From assembly GCF_003627955.1 (NCBI RefSeq), contig NZ_RBWS01000014.1:1-64000 (forward strand): 64,000 bases of DNA, read 5' to 3'. Positions 25,511 to 35,103 of this stretch are shown here, piece by piece. Made by a program: the position numbers and the translations under genes. The notes beneath the pieces were generated by a model, which worked only from the letters and a program-made list of their open reading frames with translations, did not search any database and had not been told where the DNA came from. The stretch is from Sphingobacterium puteale. Its GTDB lineage: Bacteria > Bacteroidota > Bacteroidia > Sphingobacteriales > Sphingobacteriaceae. Positions within the stretch are counted from its first letter, which is position 1. Every line of letters begins with the position of its first letter.

Positions 25511-26683
25511 ATGAAATATCTTAAGATTATTATTTTATTCTTAGTTTTCTGCAATCTTCCAAGTTATTTCTTGGTTAAAGCTAATGCCGCAATTGGTCAG
25601 CTTTTAAGCTACAGCACCTTCCTTCTCATAATCGTTTATTATTTTTTAAGTGAGAATAAGAAGCCAATAGTTCCATTTATCGTATTCGGTCTTTTATTCT
25701 TTTTGATATCGATAATAGTCAGTGCACAAAATGACGATGGTTATTTAGTAACGCTTATTAAATATTTTATTGTCGTAGTTATGGGAGCAAGTGTTATAAG
25801 CGATACTACAAAGGAAGATATATATATAGTGCTTTTACTAGGATGTTTAAGTATAATTTTTGAATCTATTTTTATTGAAGGTATTGGTGGCAGATATAGA
25901 GGGTATTATATTAACCCTAATGCAGCTGGCTATGCTTGTATATTAGGTTATTCTCTAAGTTTTTCAATAAATAACAAAAAATTAAAAATCATTGGCCAAT
26001 TACTATTTTCAATGGCCGGCTTTCTTACTTTCTCCAGGACTTTCTTATTTATCTGGATATTAGTCAATTTGATATCTTTGCTAATCAATTATAAAAATGT
26101 ATATAAAATACTAATAGGTATTGTTTTATTTGGTCTGTTTCTTTCATTTGGAGATAAACTGGATTTAAGTACGAAAAGAATGCATGCATTTTCAGGAATA
26201 CTTGAAGGAAAAGTAAATGATGATTTAAAAGAAGAATCGAGAACAGAAACCTGGTCCCATTATTATAATCAAATTTTAAACAATCCAATCTTGGGTAATG
26301 GATACCATTCCTTTAGCGGAGAAATTTTTGGACCTGAATACAATACTTACACCGTAAAAAATGGTGTACACAACACTTTTTTAATGGTTATTGGTGAAGC
26401 TGGCTTTTTTGTCCTTCTCTATTTTCTATGGATATATGGGTCATTTTTAATTAATGGCATAAGAATGTTTCATGATAATCCGGTAATTTTTCTGGTTTCA
26501 TTTTCTTTAGTAATGTACATGCTTACCAATCATAATTATTTTGAAAATAACCTGGTATTATTTGTTTCGATGTGGCTGTATATTCAAATAGATCTGGGTA
26601 AGAAAGTATTTGAAAAGAAACATTTAGATCTTCACCAAGTCAGGAACTATCAGGTTGAGTATCTAAATATAAATGCATTTTAG
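25511..26683 (+). CDS. O-antigen polymerase/ligase-like membrane protein (Wzy)
   Basis: The 390-residue protein has about 11 membrane helices. The region YYINPNAAGYACILGYSLSF and the periplasmic loop ending LGNGYHSFSGEIFG...NGVHNTFLMVIGEAG carry the N-x-A/G and H-N motifs of the Wzy_C/O-antigen-ligase group. As the only such gene in the locus it is probably the polymerase. The stop codon is separated by one base from the start of the asparagine-synthase gene. Confidence 0.82.
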   Translation: MKYLKIIILFLVFCNLPSYFLVKANAAIGQLLSYSTFLLIIVYYFLSENKKPIVPFIVFGLLFFLISIIVSAQNDDGYLVTLIKYFIVVVMGASVISDTTKEDIYIVLLLGCLSIIFESIFIEGIGGRYRGYYINPNAAGYACILGYSLSFSINNKKLKIIGQLLFSMAGFLTFSRTFLFIWILVNLISLLINYKNVYKILIGIVLFGLFLSFGDKLDLSTKRMHAFSGILEGKVNDDLKEESRTETWSHYYNQILNNPILGNGYHSFSGEIFGPEYNTYTVKNGVHNTFLMVIGEAGFFVLLYFLWIYGSFLINGIRMFHDNPVIFLVSFSLVMYMLTNHNYFENNLVLFVSMWLYIQIDLGKKVFEKKHLDLHQVRNYQVEYLNINAF

Positions 26684-26684
26684 T

Positions 26685-28508
26685 ATGTGTGGAATTTATT
26701 TAACCAATATTCCTATTGAAGAGGAGGCCGTAAAATTAAAACTGGAATCTATACAATTCCGTGGACCGGACTATTTAGGGATTCAAAAAGTATTTGATTT
26801 GACTTTTGGACATTTACGACTATCCATTTTAGATTTAAATGTTCGTTCACATCAACCTATGACATTTGAAGACCTTGTTATAGTGTTCAATGGTGAAATT
26901 TATAACTTTCAGGAGATAAAAACAGATTTAATAGCTCTAGGGTATACTTTTGATACAACCAGCGATACGGAGGTGTTATTAAAAGGTTATAAAGAATGGG
27001 GAACTGCTTTAGTGCCGAAACTAAACGGAATGTTCGCTTTTGCTATATATGATGCCACATCAAGAAAAATATTTTGTTCACGCGACCGCTTAGGTGTAAA
27101 ACCCTTTTATTATTCATGGAAGGACGGTGAACTTGAAATTTGTAGCCAGTTACGTCCAATAAGCCAACACAAACAAATAGACGATGAAGCTATATCGATG
27201 TATTTGGACTGCGGTTATATCCCCAGCCCATACACGATCTATCAAAATGTCTATAAATTACCTCCCGGAAATAATCTGGAGATTGATTTGGACAGACAAA
27301 AATACGAAGTTAAAGAGTACTGGAATCTGAAGGAGGTCGCCGAAGTGGGCTTATCTTATAATGAGGCCAAAGAGAAGTTGCACAATCTGTTAAAAGATGC
27401 CGTAAAAATAAGATTGCAAGCAGATGTGCCTTTTGGATCATTTCTCTCCGGAGGAATAGATTCTGCTCTAATATCCAGTATTGCTTCAACGGTTTCAAAG
27501 GATCCCATCAAAACATTTTCGATAGGCTTTGAGGATCCGGAATATGATGAAAGCAAGATCGCTGCAGAATATGCAAAAATTATAGGTTCTGAACATACAG
27601 AAACAATTTGTAAAGCAACAGATATTTTAGAAATGATTCCCCAATTAGTAAAAGTGTTCGATGAACCTTTTGCAGATAGCTCTGCATTGCCTTCTTTACT
27701 GTTGAATAAAATAACGAAGCAATCTGTTACCATGGTCTTGTCTGGAGATGGGGGGGATGAAAGTTTCTTTGGATACAACCATTTTAGATTAGTGCCTTAC
27801 GCAGATAAAATTACGTTTGTACCCTATTTTTTGAGAAAAATGGTCGCCAGCGTATTAAGTTTTAATTTTCTAGGGGCCCGCGCACTTTCCTATAGAGGAA
27901 TACTCAATGCTGCTTCAAAATATGATTTCATTGCAGGTATATTTGTTGGATATGACTCTCTTCTAAAGAAGAGAAACTTTAATTGGTTGTCACACTATAA
28001 TGGCTATAAAATATGGTCGAAAGATTTGTTACAGGCAACAGCTGATTTAAATATTAAATTGTGGTTAGAAAACGATAGTAATGTAAAAGTAGATCGTGCC
28101 AGTATGGCTCATTCAGTAGAAGTAAGAAGCCCATTTCTTGACTATAATATCATTGAGTTTGCAAGAACACTTCCCATATCATTTCGTTACGAAAAAAGCC
28201 GAAGAAAAAAAATATTAAAGGATATACTGAAAGAATACATTCCTGAAGAAGTATTTGACCAACCCAAAAGAGGATTTGCTGTGCCTTTAGCCGGCTGGAT
28301 AAGAAATGAACTGCGTAGTGAATTTGAAGAAAATCTAACAGACGATTTTTTACGTCAGATTCCTATCTTAAATGTACCCAGGTTTAAAGATATTTTTAAA
28401 AAGCATTTAGAAGGAAAGCATGACTATTCATCTTTTATTTGGAGAATATATATATTGTCTAAGTGGTATCAAGAATTTGGATTTTATAAAAAATTTGGCA
28501 CCCAATAA
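26685..28508 (+). CDS. Asparagine-synthase-like glutamine amidotransferase
   Basis: The start must be ATG 26685, because the protein then begins MCGIYLT and Cys2 becomes the N-terminal nucleophile after Met removal; a frame start at 26673 would bury it. The length is 607 residues. The Ntn glutaminase domain spans 1-200 (RGPDYLG, VFNGEIYNFQEI, DTEVLLKGY). The synthetase domain has the PP-loop SGGIDS at 255-260 and VLSGDGGDESFFGY, and ends with RSPFLDYNIIEFA and PKRGFAVPL. Inside surface-polysaccharide loci such enzymes are thought to amidate uronic acids; here UDP-HexNAcA or UDP-GalA products are candidates. True asparagine synthesis cannot be excluded. Confidence 0.88.
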   Translation: MCGIYLTNIPIEEEAVKLKLESIQFRGPDYLGIQKVFDLTFGHLRLSILDLNVRSHQPMTFEDLVIVFNGEIYNFQEIKTDLIALGYTFDTTSDTEVLLKGYKEWGTALVPKLNGMFAFAIYDATSRKIFCSRDRLGVKPFYYSWKDGELEICSQLRPISQHKQIDDEAISMYLDCGYIPSPYTIYQNVYKLPPGNNLEIDLDRQKYEVKEYWNLKEVAEVGLSYNEAKEKLHNLLKDAVKIRLQADVPFGSFLSGGIDSALISSIASTVSKDPIKTFSIGFEDPEYDESKIAAEYAKIIGSEHTETICKATDILEMIPQLVKVFDEPFADSSALPSLLLNKITKQSVTMVLSGDGGDESFFGYNHFRLVPYADKITFVPYFLRKMVASVLSFNFLGARALSYRGILNAASKYDFIAGIFVGYDSLLKKRNFNWLSHYNGYKIWSKDLLQATADLNIKLWLENDSNVKVDRASMAHSVEVRSPFLDYNIIEFARTLPISFRYEKSRRKKILKDILKEYIPEEVFDQPKRGFAVPLAGWIRNELRSEFEENLTDDFLRQIPILNVPRFKDIFKKHLEGKHDYSSFIWRIYILSKWYQEFGFYKKFGTQ

Positions 28509-28553
28509 ATACCTTTAGCACCGAATAATAATACCCATTACTTCTTCTTTAAC

Positions 28554-28592
28554 TAAAAAAAAGCATTGTTTCAGGCATGTATGGCTTTTTTT
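28554..28592 (+). terminator. Terminator-like hairpin after the amidotransferase gene
   Basis: An A-run plus GC (28555-28564) can pair with GCTTTTTTT (28584-28592), followed by a second, alternative AATGCTTTT partner. It is A/T-rich with T-tracts on both strands. It lies in the 248-base gap before the next glycosyltransferase, so the locus may be transcribed in at least two blocks or depend on antitermination here. Confidence 0.4.
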
Positions 28593-28756
28593 AATGCTTT
28601 TAATCGTTGGTATTGCCCCATTAAATATTTTGATCATTGAAGTTTTCCAGATACTTGTCAACTATGAAACACTCATGGTTAGCAAAGCCCGCGTGTGTAT
28701 TCCATTCCGGTAACTCGGAACAAGTTAATGACAGATAAAAGACAGATTAAACACAT

Positions 28757-29857
28757 ATGAAAAATAAGTTATTTTTTGTTATTAATAACCTTCATAGTGG
28801 AGGGGCAGAAAGAGTGTTATCTATATTGGCAAATGAATTTAGTAAACAAGGATTGAGTGTTTTTGTTGTTTGTCTCAATGAAGCCGAACCAGGTTATCAA
28901 ATTTCATCTCATGTCAAGATGATTAATTTATTAGAAAAGAGGGAGAAGGAAAATATTTTTAACCGTATTAGATATGCATTATTAATATTTCTACGATTGT
29001 CTAATTTGCTTATTAAAGAAAAGCCAACTTGTGTTATTTCTTTTATGACCACAGCAAATTTATGGACCGGTTTAGCTTGCTCTTTAATTAAAACACCCTT
29101 TATAGTTTCGGAACGAACTACCCCTGATCACACGATTAATTCATTCAACTTCTTTTTAAAAAGAATTTCCTATATCATATATAAAAAATCTAAGGCTATA
29201 GTTATACCAGCCAAAGGAATAGAGGACTGCATTAGAAACCATAAATCTTTTAAAAGATTAAATAATTTTAAAATTATCCGAAATCCTTTAAACGTATTTA
29301 AATCGCCCTCTGTTAAACCGGTAAACAGCAAGAAGTTCATCTTAGGAGTTGGTCGTCTTTCCTATATTAAGGGATTTGACCAACTAATTGAGGCCTATAG
29401 TAAAATTAAAGCTGATGACGTTGATTTATTAATTGTTGGTGGCGGAAGTGAATATGAAAACCTATCCAACCAAATTGAAAAATTGGGTATGCAAAAACGG
29501 GCTAAATTAATTGGACCAAAAGATAATCTGCAGGATTATTATAATCAAGCCGAATTGTTTGTTCTACCATCCAGAAATGAAGGATACCCAAATGCTTTAA
29601 TAGAAGCGATGAGTTTTGGCTGTCCTTGTATTGCCATGGATTGTGAGTTTGGCCCATCAGAAATAATAGAAAATGAAGCAAATGGAATTTTAATAGAGGC
29701 AAATAATACTGGTAAACTTACTTCCGCAATGGATAATTTATTAGCCGATGAAAGCCTTAGAGTAAAAGTTGCTAGCAATGCGCGGTTAATAACTCAAATA
29801 AATTCTATAGAAAACATTCTGCCAAAATGGAAAGATTTGATATTGCATAATGCATAA
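28757..29857 (+). CDS. Glycosyltransferase family 4
   Basis: The product has 366 residues in a GT-B fold. The N-terminal acceptor domain has NNLHSGGAERVLSILANEF. The C-terminal donor domain has VGRLSYIKGFDQLIEAY, KLIGPKDNLQDYYNQAELFVLPSRNEGYPNALIEA with the E-x7-E pair, and FGPSEII. Sequence in the second half resembles the galactosyl/N-acetylgalactosaminyl transferases of the GalNAc-T1-like group, but specificity is open. Confidence 0.88.
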   Translation: MKNKLFFVINNLHSGGAERVLSILANEFSKQGLSVFVVCLNEAEPGYQISSHVKMINLLEKREKENIFNRIRYALLIFLRLSNLLIKEKPTCVISFMTTANLWTGLACSLIKTPFIVSERTTPDHTINSFNFFLKRISYIIYKKSKAIVIPAKGIEDCIRNHKSFKRLNNFKIIRNPLNVFKSPSVKPVNSKKFILGVGRLSYIKGFDQLIEAYSKIKADDVDLLIVGGGSEYENLSNQIEKLGMQKRAKLIGPKDNLQDYYNQAELFVLPSRNEGYPNALIEAMSFGCPCIAMDCEFGPSEIIENEANGILIEANNTGKLTSAMDNLLADESLRVKVASNARLITQINSIENILPKWKDLILHNA

Positions 29858-29912
29858 TCAATGTCCTTTCTTTTACTGAAACAGACATTTAACCACCTTA
29901 AATTTTAGAATT

Positions 29913-31223
29913 ATGAATATTCCATTTTCACCTCCGTTTATTGATCAATCGGTTATTGACCAAGTAGTACAAACACTTCAAGATAAGTGGATTACAACCG
30001 GACCTAAAGTTAAATCTTTCGAGCAAGAAATAGTTAAACTTACCAATTCTGATGCAGCAGTTTGTGTAAATTCCTGGACATCCGGAGCAATACTGATGTT
30101 AAAATGGTTTGGGATTAAAGAGGGAGATGAAGTAATTATACCAGCTTACACTTATTGTGCAACCGCTTTAAGTGTTTTGCATTGTGGTGCTATTCCTGTA
30201 ATGGTAGATATCAACGATGATTTTTGTATAGATCCTGAAAAAGTCAGAAAAGCCATAACTGCGAAAACAAAAGCTATTATAGCTGTAGACATTGCAGGAT
30301 GGCCATGTAATTATGTTGAACTAAAAGCTATTATTCTGGAATCGGAGGTGAATAATATGTTTACAGCAGAGTCTGATAAACAACAACTTTTAGGACGTAT
30401 CTTATTGATCGCAGATGCAGCACATTCTATCGGTGCAACGTATAACGGTTTGTCTTCGGCTAAAATGAGCGATATAGCTATATTCTCATTTCATGCAGTA
30501 AAAAATATCACTACAGCTGAAGGGGGCTGTATTTGTTTAAATCTTCCTCGCAGTTTTAATGCAATGACAGAATATGAATATCTAAAGATATATACACTTA
30601 ATGGACAAAACAAAGATGCTTTGGCTAAATCAAAAGGTGGTGGTTGGCGTTATGATATATTATTTCAAGGGTTAAAAATTAATATGCCAGATATATGTGC
30701 TGCTATTGGTTTGGCACAAATAAAAAAATACACTAATGAGTTATTGCCTAAGCGTAAAGAAATAGCTTCAAAATATTGTAAGGGCTTGGAGCAAATGGAT
30801 TGGTTTATAAAGCCACCTTTGCAGGATAATGAGAGAGAATCTTCCCACCATTTGTTTCCACTACGAATAATGGGTATTACCGAAGCACAGCGGGATCGGA
30901 TAATAGATGATTTGGCCCAACTAGGTGTAGCCGCCAACGTACATTTTATACCGATGCCTATGCTTACTTATTTTAAAAACCTTGGGTATCATATAGAAGA
31001 TTATCCAGTCGCCTATAAGCAATACTCATGTGAAATTTCTTTGCCTCTTTACCCTCAGCTTTCAGATGCCGAAATACAATTTATTATTGAATCGGTAATT
31101 GCCACCGTACAAATTCAATTAAACAAACCAGCACAGGCAGAGGCTAAAGATAAAAATAAGAAAACAAGAAAAGCAATCGTTTCAACAAGAATTTTTGGAC
31201 ATGGACACCAAACGCATATTTGA
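29913..31223 (+). CDS. DegT/DnrJ/EryC1/StrS aminotransferase (PglE-like)
   Basis: The product has 436 residues. Motifs: NIPFSPPFIDQSVIDQV, SWTSGAILMLKWFG, PAYTYCATALSVLHCGA, LLIADAAHSIGA (PLP-contacting Asp), and Lys197 in SFHAVKNITTAEGG as the Schiff-base lysine. It is longer than usual by an insertion at about 142-165 (ESEVNNMFTAESDKQQ) and a basic tail. The end overlaps the start of the sugar transferase gene. With the PglF-like dehydratase at 43899-45851 it could make a UDP-4-amino-4,6-dideoxy-GlcNAc-type sugar for the initiating transferase. Confidence 0.87.
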   Translation: MNIPFSPPFIDQSVIDQVVQTLQDKWITTGPKVKSFEQEIVKLTNSDAAVCVNSWTSGAILMLKWFGIKEGDEVIIPAYTYCATALSVLHCGAIPVMVDINDDFCIDPEKVRKAITAKTKAIIAVDIAGWPCNYVELKAIILESEVNNMFTAESDKQQLLGRILLIADAAHSIGATYNGLSSAKMSDIAIFSFHAVKNITTAEGGCICLNLPRSFNAMTEYEYLKIYTLNGQNKDALAKSKGGGWRYDILFQGLKINMPDICAAIGLAQIKKYTNELLPKRKEIASKYCKGLEQMDWFIKPPLQDNERESSHHLFPLRIMGITEAQRDRIIDDLAQLGVAANVHFIPMPMLTYFKNLGYHIEDYPVAYKQYSCEISLPLYPQLSDAEIQFIIESVIATVQIQLNKPAQAEAKDKNKKTRKAIVSTRIFGHGHQTHI

Positions 31224-31797
31224 TATTTTATTAGCCTCATTTGGCCTAATTGTACTTAGTCCGGTTTTTGTAGTAATTGCTATACTAATACTTCTAGATT
31301 CGAATGGAGGAATATTCTATCGTCAGATCAGGGTGGGAAAGAACGTGGAAGATTTTCCGCTGTTCAAATTCAGAACTATGTATGTGCATCAGACAGATCA
31401 ACAACTACTTACCATAGGCAATCACGATACTCGAATCACAAAAATTGGATATTGGTTAAGAAAATATAAACTTGATGAATTACCTCAGTTATTAAATATA
31501 CTAAAAGGCCATATGAGTTTTGTTGGTCCGCGTCCTGAGGTTCGTAAATATGTAAATCTTTATAACGAGGAGCAAATTAGGGTACTCTCCGTTAAACCGG
31601 GAATTACCGATTGGGCATCAATTGAATTTTCTGACGAATGCGAACTTTTGGAAAAATCCAATGATCCGGAGCATTTCTATATAGAAGAAATAATCCCATT
31701 AAAAATCACACAAAATCTGAAATACATCAATAATCATGATTTATGGATTGATCTGAAAATCATATTTCTGACTTTAAGAAAAATTGCGATTGGATAA
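31201..31797 (+). CDS. Initiating phosphoglycosyl transferase (PglC/WcaJ-C type)
   Basis: ATG 31201 is preferred over the in-frame TTG 31195; it gives 198 residues. A single re-entrant membrane helix (FDILLASFGLIVLSPVFVVI) is followed by the catalytic domain: FKFRTM, then KLDELPQLLNILKGHMSFVG with the Asp-Glu catalytic dyad, then RPEV. Small monotopic PGTs attach the first sugar phosphate to undecaprenyl phosphate. The C-terminal half is slightly longer than PglC. The overlap with the aminotransferase gene suggests that the amino sugar made by that enzyme is the substrate. Confidence 0.9.
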   Translation: MDTKRIFDILLASFGLIVLSPVFVVIAILILLDSNGGIFYRQIRVGKNVEDFPLFKFRTMYVHQTDQQLLTIGNHDTRITKIGYWLRKYKLDELPQLLNILKGHMSFVGPRPEVRKYVNLYNEEQIRVLSVKPGITDWASIEFSDECELLEKSNDPEHFYIEEIIPLKITQNLKYINNHDLWIDLKIIFLTLRKIAIG

Positions 31798-31835
31798 AGC
31801 AGTCAATTAATACGATTCTAAAACTCATCAGCAAA

Positions 31836-32933
31836 ATGAAAATAGTTCACATTATAGGCGCACTTAGAAGAGGTGGAGCAGAGCGTTTTGTTGTCGACTT
31901 ATGTAATGAGTTGGCAAAGAATGATCAGTATCAAATATATATAATTTCTCTTTGTGATAATGATGCTGATACAACTTTTCTTAATGAAATCAGTGGGAAG
32001 ATAAGTTATTTATCCCTACACAAGGGCAAAGGTCTAAATTTCCGGGTACTTTTTAAATTGACCAGTTGGCTGGTTAAGCAAAAAGCGGATATAGTTCACA
32101 CGCACTTAAATGCTTTTGAGTATTTGCTTTTGTATAGATTTATGAGTGGTAATTGCAAGTTTTTTCACACCATCCATTCAACAGCCCAAGCCGAATGTCC
32201 GAATTTTTTAATTAAGGCATTTCGTAAAACTCTTTACAAGAAGAATAAGGTAATTCCTGTCGCAGTTTCAAATGATGGAGGCAAATCATTTCAGAAATAT
32301 TATGGTTTGGATAATGTTATTGTAATTGAAAATGGTCGTCCGTTTTTAACTCTGACTGATGAATATCCTGTACTTATTAAAAGATATAAAGAAAATATAA
32401 ACTCTTTCCTTTTAATTCATGTGGGAAGGATTATGAAAGTGAAAAACCAGCAGCTATTAATTGAAGCTGTACAAAAGTTTAATGCAAATGAAGAGAAAAA
32501 ATGCAAACTATTAATAATCGGTGATGTTCGTGATGAATCCTTATATCATCATCTTTATTCAATGATAAAAGACGACCCTTATGTTGAGTTTCTTGGAGGA
32601 AAAGAAAATATCGCTGATTTTCTAAGTATGGCAGACTTTTTCTGCTTATCAAGCTTTTATGAAGGGATGCCTATATCCTTAATTGAGGCATTATCAGTTG
32701 GATGTATATCGATTTGCACTAAGGCCGGTGGTATTAAAGATATGATTAAGAATGAGGACACCGGCTTCTTGAGCAATGATAATAGTGTGGATTCATATTA
32801 TCAAACGATAAAAAGAGCCGTTTTCTATCCAGATAAACAAAAGATAAAAGAAAATAGCCTGAATTCATTTAAACAGCACTACCATATAAGAACTTCGTGT
32901 AAGAAACATGTAGATGCATACCTTGTGATCTAA
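31836..32933 (+). CDS. Glycosyltransferase family 4
   Basis: The product has 365 residues. HIIGALRRGGAERFVVDLC is the N-terminal motif, VHTHLNAFEYLLLYRF follows, and the donor domain has HVGRIMKVKNQQLLIEAV and FFCLSSFYEGMPISLIEALSVGC with the E-x7-E motif. It lies 38 bases after the sugar transferase gene. Substrates are unknown. Confidence 0.87.
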   Translation: MKIVHIIGALRRGGAERFVVDLCNELAKNDQYQIYIISLCDNDADTTFLNEISGKISYLSLHKGKGLNFRVLFKLTSWLVKQKADIVHTHLNAFEYLLLYRFMSGNCKFFHTIHSTAQAECPNFLIKAFRKTLYKKNKVIPVAVSNDGGKSFQKYYGLDNVIVIENGRPFLTLTDEYPVLIKRYKENINSFLLIHVGRIMKVKNQQLLIEAVQKFNANEEKKCKLLIIGDVRDESLYHHLYSMIKDDPYVEFLGGKENIADFLSMADFFCLSSFYEGMPISLIEALSVGCISICTKAGGIKDMIKNEDTGFLSNDNSVDSYYQTIKRAVFYPDKQKIKENSLNSFKQHYHIRTSCKKHVDAYLVI

Positions 32934-32989
32934 ATATAAATACTAAATAAACAGAACCTTTTAAGAATTTGCATAATCAGGTTTGGATA

Positions 32990-33904
32990 ATGAAATTCTT
33001 GTTATTTAATCTTGATGAAAACATGAATAACGTAATTGACAGGTATTTTGGTGCAGACAAATGGAATATAGGATTTGTTAAACAATCTGCTGCAGATTTA
33101 ATCCGGAGAAAAAGATTTAACGGAAAAGTAGTATGGCTGGAGGAGGATGAAGCCCATTATTCGGCAGACCCCTTTGTTGTCAAAATTAATTCCAGTATTT
33201 TCATCTACTATGAGGAGCTTAACTTTTGGAAAATTAAAGGCAAAATTTCGAGAATTAAAAATTTTAATTTTAGCACTAAACAAAGAATATCTGGCCTTAC
33301 ACCAAAAGGGATACACTTTTCATATCCATATATTTTTGAAGAAAAGTCAAATTTTTATTGCATTCCAGAAACAGCAGATGCAGGTGAAGTAAGTCTGTAT
33401 CAGCTGGATCATGAAAACTCGACCGAGTTAAAGAAGAAAAGGGTTTTGCTAGTGGGGCCACGTTATGTGGATACTTCGATTATCTACTACAAGGGAAAAC
33501 ATTGGCTATTTACCAATATAGATGGCATGTTAAATGATCTATACATATACTATTCAGATTCATTAGAGGAGGAATTTAAACCACATGCTTTAAACCCCAT
33601 TCCGGTAAGTTCAAAAAATTGCAGGAGTGCCGGAAACTTATTTATAGTAAACGGGCAACTTTACCGCCCAACTCAGAATCTGGAAATCCGTTACGGAGGA
33701 TCCATAATTATTAATAAGATTTCTGAACTTTCTGAACATTCATTTAAATCAGATCCTGATTTTGAATTATTACCGGAAGCCCCTTATTTGGAAGGTATGC
33801 ATAATATCAGCTTTGGAAACAATTTGATTGTTGTAGATGGAAAGAGAAGAACACATTCTCCCATTACTCCCGTACATAGATTATTAAAAAAAGTTCTTTA
33901 CTAA
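32990..33904 (+). CDS. GINT1-like five-bladed beta-propeller protein (formyl/glycosyl-transfer associated)
   Basis: ATG 32990 is chosen because 32969 is a TTG without a ribosome site; the length is 304 residues. Repeated blade-like segments are visible: HYSADPFVVKINSSIFIYYE, HFSYPYIFEEKSNFYCIPE, YVDTSIIYYKGKHWLFTNID and RSAGNLFIVNGQLYRPTQN. This pattern resembles the N-terminal domain of glucosamine inositolphosphorylceramide transferase 1-like proteins, which is common in bacterial polysaccharide loci and distantly GH43-like. The activity is uncertain. It has no signal peptide, so it acts in the cytoplasm. Confidence 0.65.
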   Translation: MKFLLFNLDENMNNVIDRYFGADKWNIGFVKQSAADLIRRKRFNGKVVWLEEDEAHYSADPFVVKINSSIFIYYEELNFWKIKGKISRIKNFNFSTKQRISGLTPKGIHFSYPYIFEEKSNFYCIPETADAGEVSLYQLDHENSTELKKKRVLLVGPRYVDTSIIYYKGKHWLFTNIDGMLNDLYIYYSDSLEEEFKPHALNPIPVSSKNCRSAGNLFIVNGQLYRPTQNLEIRYGGSIIINKISELSEHSFKSDPDFELLPEAPYLEGMHNISFGNNLIVVDGKRRTHSPITPVHRLLKKVLY

Positions 33905-33928
33905 AATATATGCCCTTATTGGCGCATA

Positions 33929-35050
33929 ATGTTAGCTGAGAAATGTGATTATTTTCAAAGGATGGATACGATTTCAAATAGATTATTATTTGTTTCAATG
34001 TCTGATACTGCAGGTGGAGCAGAAAATATCCTGCGTATGGCAGCAGGTGTAACAAACAGTCCATTAATATTTCTGAAACATGTATTTGATTCTCGCCTTT
34101 TCATACCAAAAAAACAGGAGGTAAAGCATTTAACTAAAGGGGCGCTGTTGATCGGCTTTTTAAAACTTGTTAAAGAGCTGTACCCTTACAGAAAAGATTA
34201 CACAATCATAAGCACACATCCTTACCTAAATTCATATTTAGGCCTGCTCAAACGCGTTGGGTACCTAAAATCAAACCTGATTGTCCGTGAATGTACTTCG
34301 GTATTTACCCGCTATACAGGTCTCAAAAAATTAAGCTATCGGATAGCTTATAAATTAGGTTATCCAGCCGTTAATTTAATCGTCTGCCAAACGGGAATTA
34401 TGCGTAATCAGCTATTAGCCCAAAATAAATTTATCCCAAACGATAAGGCTGTAATAATAAAAAATCCGATTGACCTAAATCATATATTAAGAAAAGCAGA
34501 AGCCTCTATAGATGAAAGTCTGACAGATTCAGAATTTATTTGCTCAGCCGGCAGGTTAATTCCTGAAAAGGGCTTTTCAATACTAATCCATGCATTTGAA
34601 AAAATTGCACAACAGCATGAGAACCTAAAGTTATTGATATTAGGAGAAGGCAAAGAAAGGAAAAATCTCAATACTTTAATAAAAGACACCTGTCTACAAG
34701 ATCGAGTAATCCTAATGGGGCATGTTGATAATCCAATACCATATTATAAAAAAGCAAAACTATGTGTTGTCTCATCTATTAAAGAAGGATTTCCAAATGT
34801 TTTGCTTGAAATGATGGTCGTAAATGACTCCGTTGTTTCAACCCTTTGCGCCGGCGGCATTGAAAAAATACCTTCTATTCTTAAAGTTGAACCCAATAAT
34901 ATCAACTCTTTAACATCAGCTATAGGGTTTGCGCTCGCTGATTATCCCAGCCAGAAAAACGATAGCAGACAAGACTACCTCAAAGATCGCAGTCCTGAGC
35001 TATTTATCAGTTCCATTCTGGAAGAGGTGCACCGGGTAAATAGCTTATAA
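33929..35050 (+). CDS. Glycosyltransferase family 4
   Basis: The 373 residues start at ATG 33929, with ATG 33962 as an alternative. N-terminal LFVSMSDTAGGAENILRMAA and donor-domain CSAGRLIPEKGFSILIHAFE and VVSSIKEGFPNVLLEMMV mark the GT-B/GT4 fold. The second Glu of the E-x7-E pair is present (EGFPNVLLE). It lies 24 bases after the propeller gene and 53 before the epimerase. Substrate unknown. Confidence 0.86.
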   Translation: MLAEKCDYFQRMDTISNRLLFVSMSDTAGGAENILRMAAGVTNSPLIFLKHVFDSRLFIPKKQEVKHLTKGALLIGFLKLVKELYPYRKDYTIISTHPYLNSYLGLLKRVGYLKSNLIVRECTSVFTRYTGLKKLSYRIAYKLGYPAVNLIVCQTGIMRNQLLAQNKFIPNDKAVIIKNPIDLNHILRKAEASIDESLTDSEFICSAGRLIPEKGFSILIHAFEKIAQQHENLKLLILGEGKERKNLNTLIKDTCLQDRVILMGHVDNPIPYYKKAKLCVVSSIKEGFPNVLLEMMVVNDSVVSTLCAGGIEKIPSILKVEPNNINSLTSAIGFALADYPSQKNDSRQDYLKDRSPELFISSILEEVHRVNSL

Positions 35051-35103
35051 CTTTTAATAAAAAGACTCAAACAATCTATAATTCATCTATAAACTTATAT
35101 CTT

